Below, piece by piece: positions 1 to 6,991 of a stretch of DNA of 50,295 nucleotides (positions are counted from its first letter, which is position 1; every line of letters begins with the position of its first letter). Both the position numbers and the translations under genes were made by a program. Source of the stretch: Methanomassiliicoccales archaeon RumEn M1 (GTDB lineage: Archaea; Thermoplasmatota; Thermoplasmata; Methanomassiliicoccales; Methanomassiliicoccaceae); assembly GCA_001421185.1 (NCBI GenBank), contig LJKK01000030.1, positions 1-50,295 of the forward strand. The letters run 5' to 3'. Below the pieces are notes generated by a model. It was not told the DNA's origin, ran no database searches, and worked only from the letters and a program-made list of their open reading frames with translations.

Positions 1-252
1 GGCCCGGGCAGCAGCGTGAGCGGAGAGGGAGGCGTGGCGGACGACCTTCATGCTGAACTTTCCGGTCGCTATGAACTCACGAAGGGTCTCGATGGCGGCT
101 CGTGGTCTCACGTCGTCCGGCCGCTCGGCCTCGAACAAAGGCAGCACGCGCTCGGCGCACTCCTCGGCCCACCTGGCCAGCGTGCGATGGTCGTTGTCCC
201 GGGCCAGCAAGGATATCCTCTCTTCGGCCTCGTCCCGGTAGAGCCTATACAT
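1..252 (-). CDS. Putative Imm-5-like protein, 3' part cut by window edge
   Basis: An open frame runs leftward from the ATG at 252 through position 1, giving the first 84 residues. An in-frame stop at 274-276 makes this ATG the only ATG available. The visible protein is helical and has the pattern ARWAEECAERVLPLFE (residues 26-41) followed by a RPDDVRPRAAIE segment (44-55). I recognise this pattern from memory as the putative Imm-5-like family, small helical proteins related to bacterial immunity domains but common as solitary genes in archaea. A TATA-like element (rc of 304-313) lies about 55 nt upstream, implying a leader of roughly 30 nt. No toxin gene is visible beside it. The function is unknown and the C-terminus is not in the window. 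Confidence 0.6.
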   Translation of the reverse strand, partial: MYRLYRDEAEERISLLARDNDHRTLARWAEECAERVLPLFEAERPDDVRPRAAIETLREFIATGKFSMKVVRHASLSAHAAARA

Positions 253-378
253 CCCGTCATCGTTACGACGTTCTCATAGATGAATGCGCCAGCCCGATGG
301 CGTTGGTTTTATCCGTCCGACGCTCGGTTGTAACATCCGCCGTCTTGCACGATCACGACGGCGCGAGAGGATGGCATT

Positions 379-873
379 ATGGAGGAGAATATCCAGACCG
401 AAGTGATGAAGGAACGGAAGATGAGCAGGACGGTAGATGCCTCGCCGGAAAGGACCTTCCAGGCCTGGACCGACCCCCTTGAGCTGAGGACGTGGTGGGG
501 CCCTCGCGGGTTCACGACCGGAGAGGTGCTCATAGAGCCCCGGGAGGGCGGGCGGTTCAGCGTGGAGATGGAGGACGAGGCGGGAAGGACCTTTCCCATG
601 AGAGGCAACTTCCAGAAGTTCGAGGGGCCGTCGCGATTGGTGTTTACCACCAGCATCATCGACGACCCGGCCGGCGGCCGTCCGCTGGAGGCCTTAAACA
701 CGGTGACCTTCGAGGAAAGGGGTGAAGGGACGGAGATCATCTGGCGGTGGGAGGCCATCGACCCGGCGCCCACCGACATCGTCGCGGCCGCCATCGAAGG
801 ATACGAGCGAACGGTCAGCGATTCGCTGTCCCGCCTGGCCGAGCTCATGTCGAGGACGTCCGGACAGGCCTGA
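379..873 (+). CDS. SRPBCC (AHSA1/START-like) domain protein
   Basis: The 164-residue protein is a single SRPBCC ligand-binding fold of the AHSA1/COG3832 type. Family marks visible are the early 'ASPERTFQAWTDPLELRTWWGP' region, split here by the usual helix, then GGRFSVEME, the strand around FEERGEGTEI and the C-terminal amphipathic helix ending in LSRLAELM. Proteins of this type bind hydrophobic small molecules in a deep cavity, and the ligand cannot be predicted from sequence. The start ATG at 379 precedes all fold elements. A second member of the family lies at 22544-23041, and the two are clearly different paralogues. The methyltransferase at 943 has its own TATA box, so this is probably monocistronic. 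Confidence 0.85.
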   Translation: MEENIQTEVMKERKMSRTVDASPERTFQAWTDPLELRTWWGPRGFTTGEVLIEPREGGRFSVEMEDEAGRTFPMRGNFQKFEGPSRLVFTTSIIDDPAGGRPLEALNTVTFEERGEGTEIIWRWEAIDPAPTDIVAAAIEGYERTVSDSLSRLAELMSRTSGQA

Positions 874-942
874 GGTCGAGAAGAGCGGCCATCCCGCCCC
901 GCGAGGCGAGAGTGTATAACCGGGGGCGGCGATTGCGGCAGC

Positions 943-1797
943 ATGTCAGAGTGGGGCACCGACCTGTGCAGGCTGAACCTGCGCCCGCCGCTTCACACCG
1001 AGGACGACCTGTCGTTCTGGGATGACGAATACATCTCGCGCCGCATACTGGAGTTGCATCTCGATCCCGATACCGACGCCGCCTCCCGTCGGCCCGACGA
1101 GATCGACAGATCGACCCGCTGGATCGCCTCCCGCCTTCCCCGCCCCGCCCGGGTGCTGGACATCGGCTGCGGCCCCGGGCTGTACTCGCAGAGGCTGGCC
1201 TCCATGGGCCTGTCGATGGTGGGCCTGGACCTCAACCGAGCCGCCCTGGCCCACGCCGACCAGATCGCCAAGCAGCACGGGCTGGACATCGATTACCGTC
1301 ATGGCGACCTGCGCCAGATGGAGTTCGAGAACGAGTTCGACGGCGCGCTGCTCGTGTACGGCATCCTTGGCACATTGAACGACCGCGACCGCGATGACCT
1401 GCTGGGACGAGTTCATCGGGCATTGCGGCCTGGCGGCCTCCTGTTCGTGGACGTCATGACCGAGCAGCTGATGCGAGACCGACCGTTCGACCGGGATTGG
1501 TATTTCTCTCCCCGCGGCTTCTGGCGGCCTGGCCCCCACTTCGTCATGCAGCGCGCCTTCGAGTACGAGGGCGGCGTGTTCCTGCACCGCACCGTCGTGG
1601 TCGAGCCGAGTTCCGACGTCTCGGTATACGACATGTGGGACCATACCTACACCGTCGACTCGGTGCGAGAGCTGCTGACGTCGCACGGATTCGACGGCCT
1701 GGAGATCGGCTCGGACCTCTGCGGCAGTCCGTATCGGCCGGACGCCCATTGGCTCGGCGTGCTGTGCCGAAAGAGGAGCGATGGGCTAAAGAGCTAG
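943..1797 (+). CDS. Class I SAM-dependent methyltransferase
   Basis: The protein has 284 residues. Motif I is VLDIGCGPG at residues 71-79, followed by an acidic residue at the end of strand 2 (GLDLN), a motif around DGALLVYGIL, and the LRPGGLLFVD post-motif typical of small-molecule methyltransferases. The N-terminal 65 residues (with FWDDEYISRRIL) probably form a lid or substrate-binding cap. The methyl acceptor is unknown. A TATA element at about 912-919 lies about 27 nt before the ATG, so the transcript is probably leaderless. The flavodoxin gene follows 23 nt after the stop and may be co-transcribed. Confidence 0.85.
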   Translation: MSEWGTDLCRLNLRPPLHTEDDLSFWDDEYISRRILELHLDPDTDAASRRPDEIDRSTRWIASRLPRPARVLDIGCGPGLYSQRLASMGLSMVGLDLNRAALAHADQIAKQHGLDIDYRHGDLRQMEFENEFDGALLVYGILGTLNDRDRDDLLGRVHRALRPGGLLFVDVMTEQLMRDRPFDRDWYFSPRGFWRPGPHFVMQRAFEYEGGVFLHRTVVVEPSSDVSVYDMWDHTYTVDSVRELLTSHGFDGLEIGSDLCGSPYRPDAHWLGVLCRKRSDGLKS

Positions 1798-1820
1798 AAG
1801 CGCATCGACGTGGGAGCATC

Positions 1821-2318
1821 ATGAAAGGCATCGTGGCGTTCGACAGCATGTACGGCAACACCAAGAACGTGGCCGAGGCCATGGCCGACGAGATCAGGGC
1901 CCAGGGGCACGAGGTCGCATTGGTCAACATCGGTCAGACGCTGAAGTTCGACGATGATGGCGACTTCATCCTCATCGGGTCCCCGACGCGCATGAAGCAG
2001 ATGACCTTCCGGACCAAGCGGTTCATCAAGAAGGTGCGGAAGAAGTATGTCGGCAAGCCGGGAGCGGCGTTCGAGACGACCCTGCGCGTTCCCACCGACC
2101 CGGTGGCGCGCCAGAAGGCGTCCAAGTGGATAGACAACGCCGCGGGGGAAAAGATCAAGGCGATGGCCGAGGAGGGTGGGATCAGGATGTTCGGAGAGGT
2201 GCTGAGGGCCGAGGTCGTCGACACCTATGGTCCGCTGATGCCCAACACCCTCGATCGCAGCCGGGAGTTCGTGAGGCGTTTCCTGGACAGTCTCCAGGTC
2301 GAGGGCCGTGAAGGTTAA
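1821..2318 (+). CDS. Flavodoxin-domain protein
   Basis: The protein has 165 residues. The FMN phosphate loop is DSMYGNTKNVAEA near residues 8-20, and the second FMN loop region contains IGSPTRMKQMTFRTKRF. The reading frame stays open upstream of 1821 inside the methyltransferase gene, but the ATG at 1821 places the first beta strand (GIVAFDS) right at the N-terminus as in flavodoxins, so it is chosen. Such proteins carry electrons through bound FMN. The middle region (residues about 58-70) is unusually rich in lysine and arginine for a flavodoxin. A ferredoxin-like gene follows, which may be an electron partner (inference). Confidence 0.85.
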   Translation: MKGIVAFDSMYGNTKNVAEAMADEIRAQGHEVALVNIGQTLKFDDDGDFILIGSPTRMKQMTFRTKRFIKKVRKKYVGKPGAAFETTLRVPTDPVARQKASKWIDNAAGEKIKAMAEEGGIRMFGEVLRAEVVDTYGPLMPNTLDRSREFVRRFLDSLQVEGREG

Positions 2319-2369
2319 GTATGCGGTCGCCTTGTGATGTTAACGGCATAAAGACGAGGACATCGTGAG

Positions 2370-2705
2370 ATGATCTGGGACGATCTAAGATACATCGCGA
2401 AGGACCTGGCCGGCGCGCCTCGGGACATGGTGTCCCGCATCGCGCGGGTGCCGGGGGTCAAGGCATTGGTGCGGCAGGAGAGGTGCAACGGCTGTTCCGC
2501 TTGCGTGAGAAAGAGCTATTGCCGCTTCGGCGCCATCCGCGTCGAGGAAAGGAAGGCGTACGTTGACGAGGAGCGCTGCCGCGGCTGCGGACGATGCACC
2601 CATCTTTGCAAGCGGGACGCCTTCGCCATGGAGCTGCGCCAGCCCCGTATCGTCAAGGACGCCCTGAGGCGGATCGACGACGGCCTGACGGACCTATTGA
2701 ATTGA
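2370..2705 (+). CDS. Small protein with two [4Fe-4S] motifs
   Basis: The 111-residue protein has a non-canonical first motif, CNGCSACVRKSYC (C-x2-C-x2-C-x5-C), and a canonical-spaced second motif, CRGCGRCTHLC (C-x2-C-x2-C-x3-C). Neither motif has the proline that usually follows the last cysteine. An N-terminal helical extension of about 38 residues precedes the clusters and a basic/acidic tail follows. It is likely a ferredoxin or an electron-transfer subunit. The partner is unknown, but the flavodoxin-like gene 51 nt upstream on the same strand is an obvious candidate. A TATA-like GTTAAGTA at about 2311-2319 may give it its own promoter. Confidence 0.8.
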   Translation: MIWDDLRYIAKDLAGAPRDMVSRIARVPGVKALVRQERCNGCSACVRKSYCRFGAIRVEERKAYVDEERCRGCGRCTHLCKRDAFAMELRQPRIVKDALRRIDDGLTDLLN

Positions 2706-2778
2706 CCGTCCTGGCCATGATAATATTGACAAAACTTAGAAAACCATAAGGGAAGGGGTTTCAGGGGTTTGATAGGTT

Positions 2779-2949
2779 TTAGTACCTGTCCCTGGGCTTG
2801 TGCTTCTGGAAGCACTCCCTGCAGTAAACCGGCCTACCCTCGGTCGGCTTGAAAGGAACCTGGGTCTGAGCTCCGCAATCGGAGCAGGTCGCGTCGTGCA
2901 TCTCTCTAGGTTCGCGGCTGTAACCGCCCTGCCTCTTGTTTCCGTACAT
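2779..2949 (-). CDS. 56-residue CxxC...CxxC zinc-ribbon protein
   Basis: The ATG at 2949 opens 56 codons ending at TAA (2779-2781). The protein has a basic glycine-rich N-terminus (MYGNKRQGGYSREPRE), then CSDCG at residues 22-26 and YCRECF at 42-47, joined by QTQVPFKPTEGRPV. This fits the tiny single zinc-ribbon family with C-x2-C-x17-C-x2-C spacing, common in methanogens and related archaea and usually annotated only as zinc-binding protein. Its function is unknown, with nucleic-acid or ribosome association often suggested. The TATA-like TAGTATTTATACTA at 3013-3026 predicts a leader of roughly 45 nt. Confidence 0.8.
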   Translation of the reverse strand: MYGNKRQGGYSREPREMHDATCSDCGAQTQVPFKPTEGRPVYCRECFQKHKPRDRY

Positions 2950-3160
2950 TATTACTACCTACAGCCTCAAATGCCCTTGCGGACACTCGCGGCAAACACT
3001 CCGAGGTTGTACTAGTATTTATACTATCCTATTATGCCCGCCAGAAGGCGGCGACGAGGCCCATGCTGGAAGTTATATTATCTATGCCCCTTATCTTACG
3101 TGCGAAGGGCCTCTAAGCGAGGCCGATAGGAAAGCACAGACAGATGAACGAGTTGTAAAC

Positions 3161-3310
3161 ATGAATGGAAGCCTGAACACCGAATGTGAAAAGTGCGGCA
3201 TGAAGTTTGAAACGATCTCTGAGCTCCGAATGCACATGGAAGATGTGCATGGGGAGCTTCAGCGCAAACGCATGATAGTTCGTCAGAAGCCCAAGAAGAA
3301 GAAGCGGTGA
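3161..3310 (+). CDS. 49-residue C2H2 zinc-finger protein
   Basis: The product has one classical C2H2 finger, C-x2-C-x12-H-x4-H (CEKCGMKFETISELRMHMEDVH region), followed by a strongly basic tail ending KPKKKKR. The frame is open upstream, but the ATG at 3161 is placed just before the finger and about 85 nt after a TATA-like TTATATTA (3073-3080). The basic tail suggests DNA or RNA binding. The target is unknown. Confidence 0.75.
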   Translation: MNGSLNTECEKCGMKFETISELRMHMEDVHGELQRKRMIVRQKPKKKKR

Positions 3311-3394
3311 GGAACGCGTCGTTCCCTCCATCGGGCGAGATATTGTCAATGCAGGACGGTTCGCGGGGCGTTACGATGTAACGCCATTGCCGCG
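3311..3394. terminator. Hairpin between converging genes, probable bidirectional terminator
   Basis: GGCGTTAC-GAT-GTAACGCC at 3367-3385 is a perfect 8-bp inverted repeat, enclosed by an outer CGCGG (3362-3366)/CCGCG (3390-3394) pair. It lies between the 3' ends of the zinc-finger gene (3310) and the receiver gene (3441). There is no long T-run, so it could equally be an RNA 3'-end stabiliser. Confidence 0.45.
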
Positions 3395-3440
3395 AGCGAC
3401 CATCCGACGGATGATGGCGAGGATCTCGATATGTGCGCCA

Positions 3441-3839
3441 TCATCTAGCCGTGAGGACGAGGTTTTCCAGCCGGGCCGACAGCTCGGCCCAACCATCCAA
3501 CCTGCCGGGCTTGGTGCAATAGTCGACGGCCCCCAGGAACTTGGCGGCCTGGCGCTCCTCCGGGACGTCAGAACCGGTCAGGACGATCACCGTGGAGTCT
3601 CTGAGGCGCGGGTCGTTCTTGATGGCCGCGAGCAGTTCCAGGCCGCTCATCCTGGGCATGTTGATGTCCAGCACTATCAGGTCCGGTCTCGGGGCCCCAT
3701 GGCGGAGAATGCCCAGGGCCTCAATGCCGTCGCCGGCAAATCTCAGCACGACACGCGATCCGCGATCCTCGAACGCCTCGTGGAGGAGCATCACGTCGCC
3801 GGGATTGTCGTCCACCATCAGGATCTCAATGTTTCTCAT
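3441..3839 (-). CDS. Stand-alone response-regulator receiver protein
   Basis: The protein has 132 residues and is a receiver domain only, of the Rcp1-like type. The acidic pair is D10-D11, the phospho-acceptor is D58 in VLDINMP, the switch threonine is T88 (VLTGS), and the conserved lysine is K110 (CTKPG). There is no output domain. The start codon overlaps the 3' end of the histidine kinase gene by 14 nt, so the two are translationally coupled and very likely cognate. The output is probably exerted by protein-protein contact. Confidence 0.92.
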   Translation of the reverse strand: MRNIEILMVDDNPGDVMLLHEAFEDRGSRVVLRFAGDGIEALGILRHGAPRPDLIVLDINMPRMSGLELLAAIKNDPRLRDSTVIVLTGSDVPEERQAAKFLGAVDYCTKPGRLDGWAELSARLENLVLTAR

Positions 3840-5889
3840 CGCATCCCCCGTGCGGCAAGGTGAAGTAGAAAACGGAACCCATGTCTGGTCTCGACGATAC
3901 GCATATCATGCCGCCGTGTCGTTCGACGATCTTCTTGCATATCGCCAGTCCGATGCCGGTGCCCTCGTACTCGTGCCTGGAGTGCAGTCGTACGAACATC
4001 TGGAACAGCCTCCCCGTCTGCCCCGGCTCCATCCCGATGCCGTTGTCGCGGACGGCGAAGAGCCAGTAGCCGTCGGCCGGCCCGGCGGAGATCTCGATAC
4101 GCGGAGGCTGGGCGCTTCGGAACTTGATGGCGTTGCTAATGAGGTTCTCCAGCAGGATGACGATCTGCTGTCCATCGCCGATCACCTCGGGTAGCGGTTC
4201 ATGTATTATCTCCGCACCGCTCTCGTCGATCATCATCCTGAGGTCGCCCATCGCGATGGCCAGCGCCTCGTTCATGTCTACTGGGGCGAACGGCCTTGCC
4301 CGCGTGTCGATCCGGGAATAGGTGAGCAGGTCGTCGATCATCCGCTGCAATCGCAGGGCGCCGTCCACGGCGTAGTGCACGTACTCCATGGCCTTTGCGT
4401 CGAGGACCTTGCCATCGTATCTTTTCTCTAGAAGCTCCAGGTAAGAGGACACCATGCGCAGCGGCTCCCGCAGATCGTGCGAGGCGACATAGGCGAACTG
4501 CTGAAGTTCCTCATTGCTCCGTTTCAGTTCCTCCTCGGCCCTTTTGCGGTCGTCGATGTTGATGAACGTGCCAATGGTCCCATTGACCCGACCCTGCTCA
4601 TCCATGATGGGGGAGCTGTTCACCTGGATCCAGGTCTGCCTGCCATCCCTCGCCCTGTGCATTAGCTCGAATCGGACGCTCCTTCCCGACTTCACGATCC
4701 CCGTTTCTCTGATGATATCGTCCCTGCAGCTCCTGTTGAGTCCTTCCGACCAATGCCTTCCGATCAGCTCATCGACGTTGGCGCCCAGCAGGTCTGCCAG
4801 TCCCTGGCTTGCTTCGGTGATCCGTCCCTCGGCATCGGAACACCAGAAGCCGTCATTGGACGACTCGACCAGAGCGCGGAACCTCGTGTCGCTCTCCCTC
4901 AGCTCCCTGGTCCGCTCCTCGACCGCCCGCTCCAGAGCATTCCTGGCGTCGACCAGTGCCTCCATGGCGCTCGCCCGCTCGAACGCGTCCCACGTCCTCT
5001 CGGCGGTCTCCTTCGCTATCTCAACCTCGTTAGGCGTCCATTCCCGCGCCGCTTTCCGTTGGACGATCAGGGCGGCGACCAACTGCCCCTGCCGCATGAT
5101 GGGTACGCTTATCCAAGCACCGGGACAGGTAGCCCCTCGGTCTTGGTTCGACCCGCCCGCTCGCACGTCAGGCGAATGCGTGATGGCGACGGCCTCAAGG
5201 TCCTTCGGTCCGAGACCTAGTTCGGACATCCGCTGCTTGCCCCTCACGGGCGGCAGGTCTCCGTCAAAGGATGCCACAACGGTCCCGCAAGCATCGTCCG
5301 CGCCGGGATCGTCGATATCGAGGTACAGCACTCGGTCGGCGACAAGTTGCGTGGCGAGCATGGCCGCGGCCCTTCTCAGGAGCTGTATCGGCTCATTTAT
5401 GGATCTCAGTGCATCCTTGAGCTCCAGGAGGTACATCTGCCGCCCCTCTATCTCTTTAAGCGCCTTCTCCGCCCGCACCTTATCGGTCACATCGTGAAGG
5501 ATGACGACGAACACATCGGGCACAGGGACTGGCACGACCTCGGCCTGGAGCCATTGCCCCATCAGCCGCGAGTACCCCTCCATGCTGACGACGTGCTGCT
5601 CGAGCACCGCCTGGCCGAACTTATCCAGCCAGACCGGCTCTGCATCCGGAGCCAGATCTGAAATCAACCTTCCCACGACCTGCTCCGCCTTCAGGCCGGA
5701 GCGCCCCTCGAACGCCGGATTGACCATCATCACCTGACAGTCGTATGGGTCGCCGTTCTCGTCCAAGAGCACCTTCATGAAAACGGCACCTGTCGCCATG
5801 TTGTTGAAGAGCGCTCGGAACGCTTCGATGTTCGATCCCAGCGCATCGAGCTGGGCGTTCAGGGACCTCATCTCTTCACGTGATGTCAT
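3826..5889 (-). CDS. PAS-GAF-PAS hybrid sensor histidine kinase, soluble
   Basis: The protein has 687 residues and no membrane segment, so it is a cytoplasmic sensor. The domain order is PAS (about 20-140), GAF-like (about 150-310), coiled linker (310-332), PAS (about 332-455), HisKA with phospho-acceptor H471 in SHDLREPLR, and HATPase_c. The ATPase has N-box ENLISNAIKF (581-590), G1 DNGIGM (615-620) and G2 GTGIGLAI (643-650). The signal is unknown. It overlaps its receiver partner by 14 nt. The promoter upstream has a perfect palindrome beside the TATA box. A closely similar kinase core is found at 18027-19835, suggesting duplication of the kinase/receiver pair with different sensor modules. 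Confidence 0.93.
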   Translation of the reverse strand: MTSREEMRSLNAQLDALGSNIEAFRALFNNMATGAVFMKVLLDENGDPYDCQVMMVNPAFEGRSGLKAEQVVGRLISDLAPDAEPVWLDKFGQAVLEQHVVSMEGYSRLMGQWLQAEVVPVPVPDVFVVILHDVTDKVRAEKALKEIEGRQMYLLELKDALRSINEPIQLLRRAAAMLATQLVADRVLYLDIDDPGADDACGTVVASFDGDLPPVRGKQRMSELGLGPKDLEAVAITHSPDVRAGGSNQDRGATCPGAWISVPIMRQGQLVAALIVQRKAAREWTPNEVEIAKETAERTWDAFERASAMEALVDARNALERAVEERTRELRESDTRFRALVESSNDGFWCSDAEGRITEASQGLADLLGANVDELIGRHWSEGLNRSCRDDIIRETGIVKSGRSVRFELMHRARDGRQTWIQVNSSPIMDEQGRVNGTIGTFINIDDRKRAEEELKRSNEELQQFAYVASHDLREPLRMVSSYLELLEKRYDGKVLDAKAMEYVHYAVDGALRLQRMIDDLLTYSRIDTRARPFAPVDMNEALAIAMGDLRMMIDESGAEIIHEPLPEVIGDGQQIVILLENLISNAIKFRSAQPPRIEISAGPADGYWLFAVRDNGIGMEPGQTGRLFQMFVRLHSRHEYEGTGIGLAICKKIVERHGGMICVSSRPDMGSVFYFTLPHGGCDEKH

Positions 5890-5962
5890 GCGCTATCCTT
5901 CAGGGATTGTTCACCGTACAAAGAGCAACTGGGCGATGGCCGTGACGATGCTCGTTTCGTAG

Positions 5963-5990
5963 AACGCTCATGAGCGTTATCATTTTATAA
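5963..5990 (-). promoter_or_regulatory. Kinase promoter with 16-bp palindromic operator
   Basis: On the minus strand a TATA box (TTATAAAAT, rc of 5982-5990) is followed at once by AACGCTCATGAGCGTT (5963-5978), a perfect 16-bp palindrome lying where the transcript start is expected (about 5960). A repressor bound here would block transcription factor or polymerase access. The leader to the kinase start at 5889 is about 70 nt. Confidence 0.6.
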
Positions 5991-6137
5991 TTCTCTACGC
6001 GCGCATAGATGGGGTTCGATCGTCGGGGTGGGATAGGCACACCTATTCTTGAAGCGGCAAGACGTCCATGGGCGGGCGGTGGCTGCCTAGATGCCAGAGT
6101 TCCAGGCTGGATGAGGCCTTGCGGGTAACCGCAAAGG

Positions 6138-6146
6138 CTTAAATCC
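6138..6146 (+). promoter_or_regulatory. TATA box of tRNA-Ala
   Basis: CTTAAATCC lies about 27 nt before the first base of the tRNA, the normal archaeal box A distance. Confidence 0.6.
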
Positions 6147-6169
6147 ATCCTGCCATTACCCAGACTCAA

Positions 6170-6242
6170 GGGCAGATAGATCAGCTGGAAGATCGCGACA
6201 TTCGCAATGTCGAGGCCGCGGGTTCAAATCCCGCTCTGTCCA
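6170..6242 (+). tRNA. tRNA-Ala (anticodon CGC)
   Basis: The 73-nt gene folds into a full cloverleaf. The acceptor stem is GGGCAGA/TCTGTCC, the D arm GATC/GATC, the anticodon stem CGACA/TGTCG with loop TTCGCAA (anticodon CGC, reading GCG), and the T arm GCGGG/CCCGC with loop TTCAAAT. The acceptor has a G3:U70 pair and discriminator A73, the identity elements of alanine tRNA. CCA is not encoded. No intron is seen. The 3' end overlaps an integrase remnant on the other strand. Confidence 0.96.
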
Positions 6243-6484
6243 CTCCCACTACTGGCTTTCTCGTTTTCCCTGCATTTTACAGCGGCCTGAAATTCGGCCA
6301 TTTTCTTCATCGCCGAGGCCTTGTCATCCATGTTCAGCCCCAGGTACAGTATCGTGGTCTTGGTGTCCTCGTGGCCCATGAGGTCCGATATGGTCTCGAT
6401 GGCCACTGTGTGGTCAAAGAAGCCCTGGAGCGGGAGGGAGAAGGTGCACGCCTTCGCGATGTTCTCCGGTCTGGTCGGCTTCAT
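6224..6484 (-). pseudogene. C-terminal remnant of a tyrosine recombinase (integrase)
   Basis: An 86-residue frame keeps only the end of a phage/archaeal integrase. It has ISDLMGHEDTKTTILYLG, carrying the conserved His/Trp-box histidine (LMGH) and the catalytic-tyrosine position (ILYLG), followed by a helical tail. The upstream catalytic HxLRH box is absent and the sequence before FDHTVAIET does not look like an integrase, so the gene is degenerate. Its last codons and stop run into the 3' end of tRNA-Ala (6224-6242). This fits a past element integrated at the tRNA 3' end. No other cargo is recognised nearby. Confidence 0.65.
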
Positions 6485-6991
6485 CTACTGGGCTCACTTC
6501 TGGTGCCTGGTGTGAAGGATCGAACGGGCCCGGTGGACCCCCCCTTTCCATTTTCTTCTCGAGCCCTTGGTCACGAACCGGCCGTTTGGGCGGCAACGAA
6601 CCCGTCATGTATGGCCCCCAACTTCTACTTTCTAGGCTCCCCTATCGCCTGAGGATCGTTGGAGATCGGTGAGGTGCGGTGGTGTGGACGCATGCTCGAT
6701 GATTTTATCGGATCACAAGGCACCCATAGTTGGCCGGTTTCGTGCCCTCAGACATCCTATGAGATCACAATAGCTATCGGCCGTCCGCCGATACAGCACC
6801 GAATGATTCTTCCCATACATTTGTCTAGTAATATCTTGATACTTGTTCATATTGCTAAACAAAAATGTTTATCTATTATATTGTCTATCATCACGCTGTC
6901 ATGGCAGACAAATATCTTTCAATAGATGTTTGTCGGCGACAAATGTCGCGACCCTGACCGTCCTTAGGGACGCCCTATTGAGGTGAAACGG
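6485..6991 (+). promoter_or_regulatory. amt upstream region with repeated TTTGTC/GACAAA elements
   Basis: This 507-bp stretch has no supported gene, and its right part is markedly AT-richer than the surroundings. TTTGTC-type half sites occur at 6820-6825 and 6880-6886 (ATTGTCT), inverted at 6907-6912 (GACAAA region), and as a perfect inverted repeat TTTGTC-GGC-GACAAA at 6929-6943. TATA candidates are TCTATTATATT (6872-6882) and ACAAATATC (6909-6917). The arrangement suggests a nitrogen-responsive operator. It does not match the GGAA-N6-TTCC or GGTA-N6-TACC NrpR sites I know from other archaea. The left part (6485-6780) holds nothing I can identify. Confidence 0.5.

Noticed and set aside
5900-6169. 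89-residue frame on the minus strand upstream of the kinase
   Set aside because: It covers the kinase promoter and palindrome, has no ribosome site and shows no protein-like pattern.
6659-6925. 88-residue plus-strand frame upstream of amt
   Set aside because: It runs through the AT-rich promoter region and its residue composition is not protein-like.
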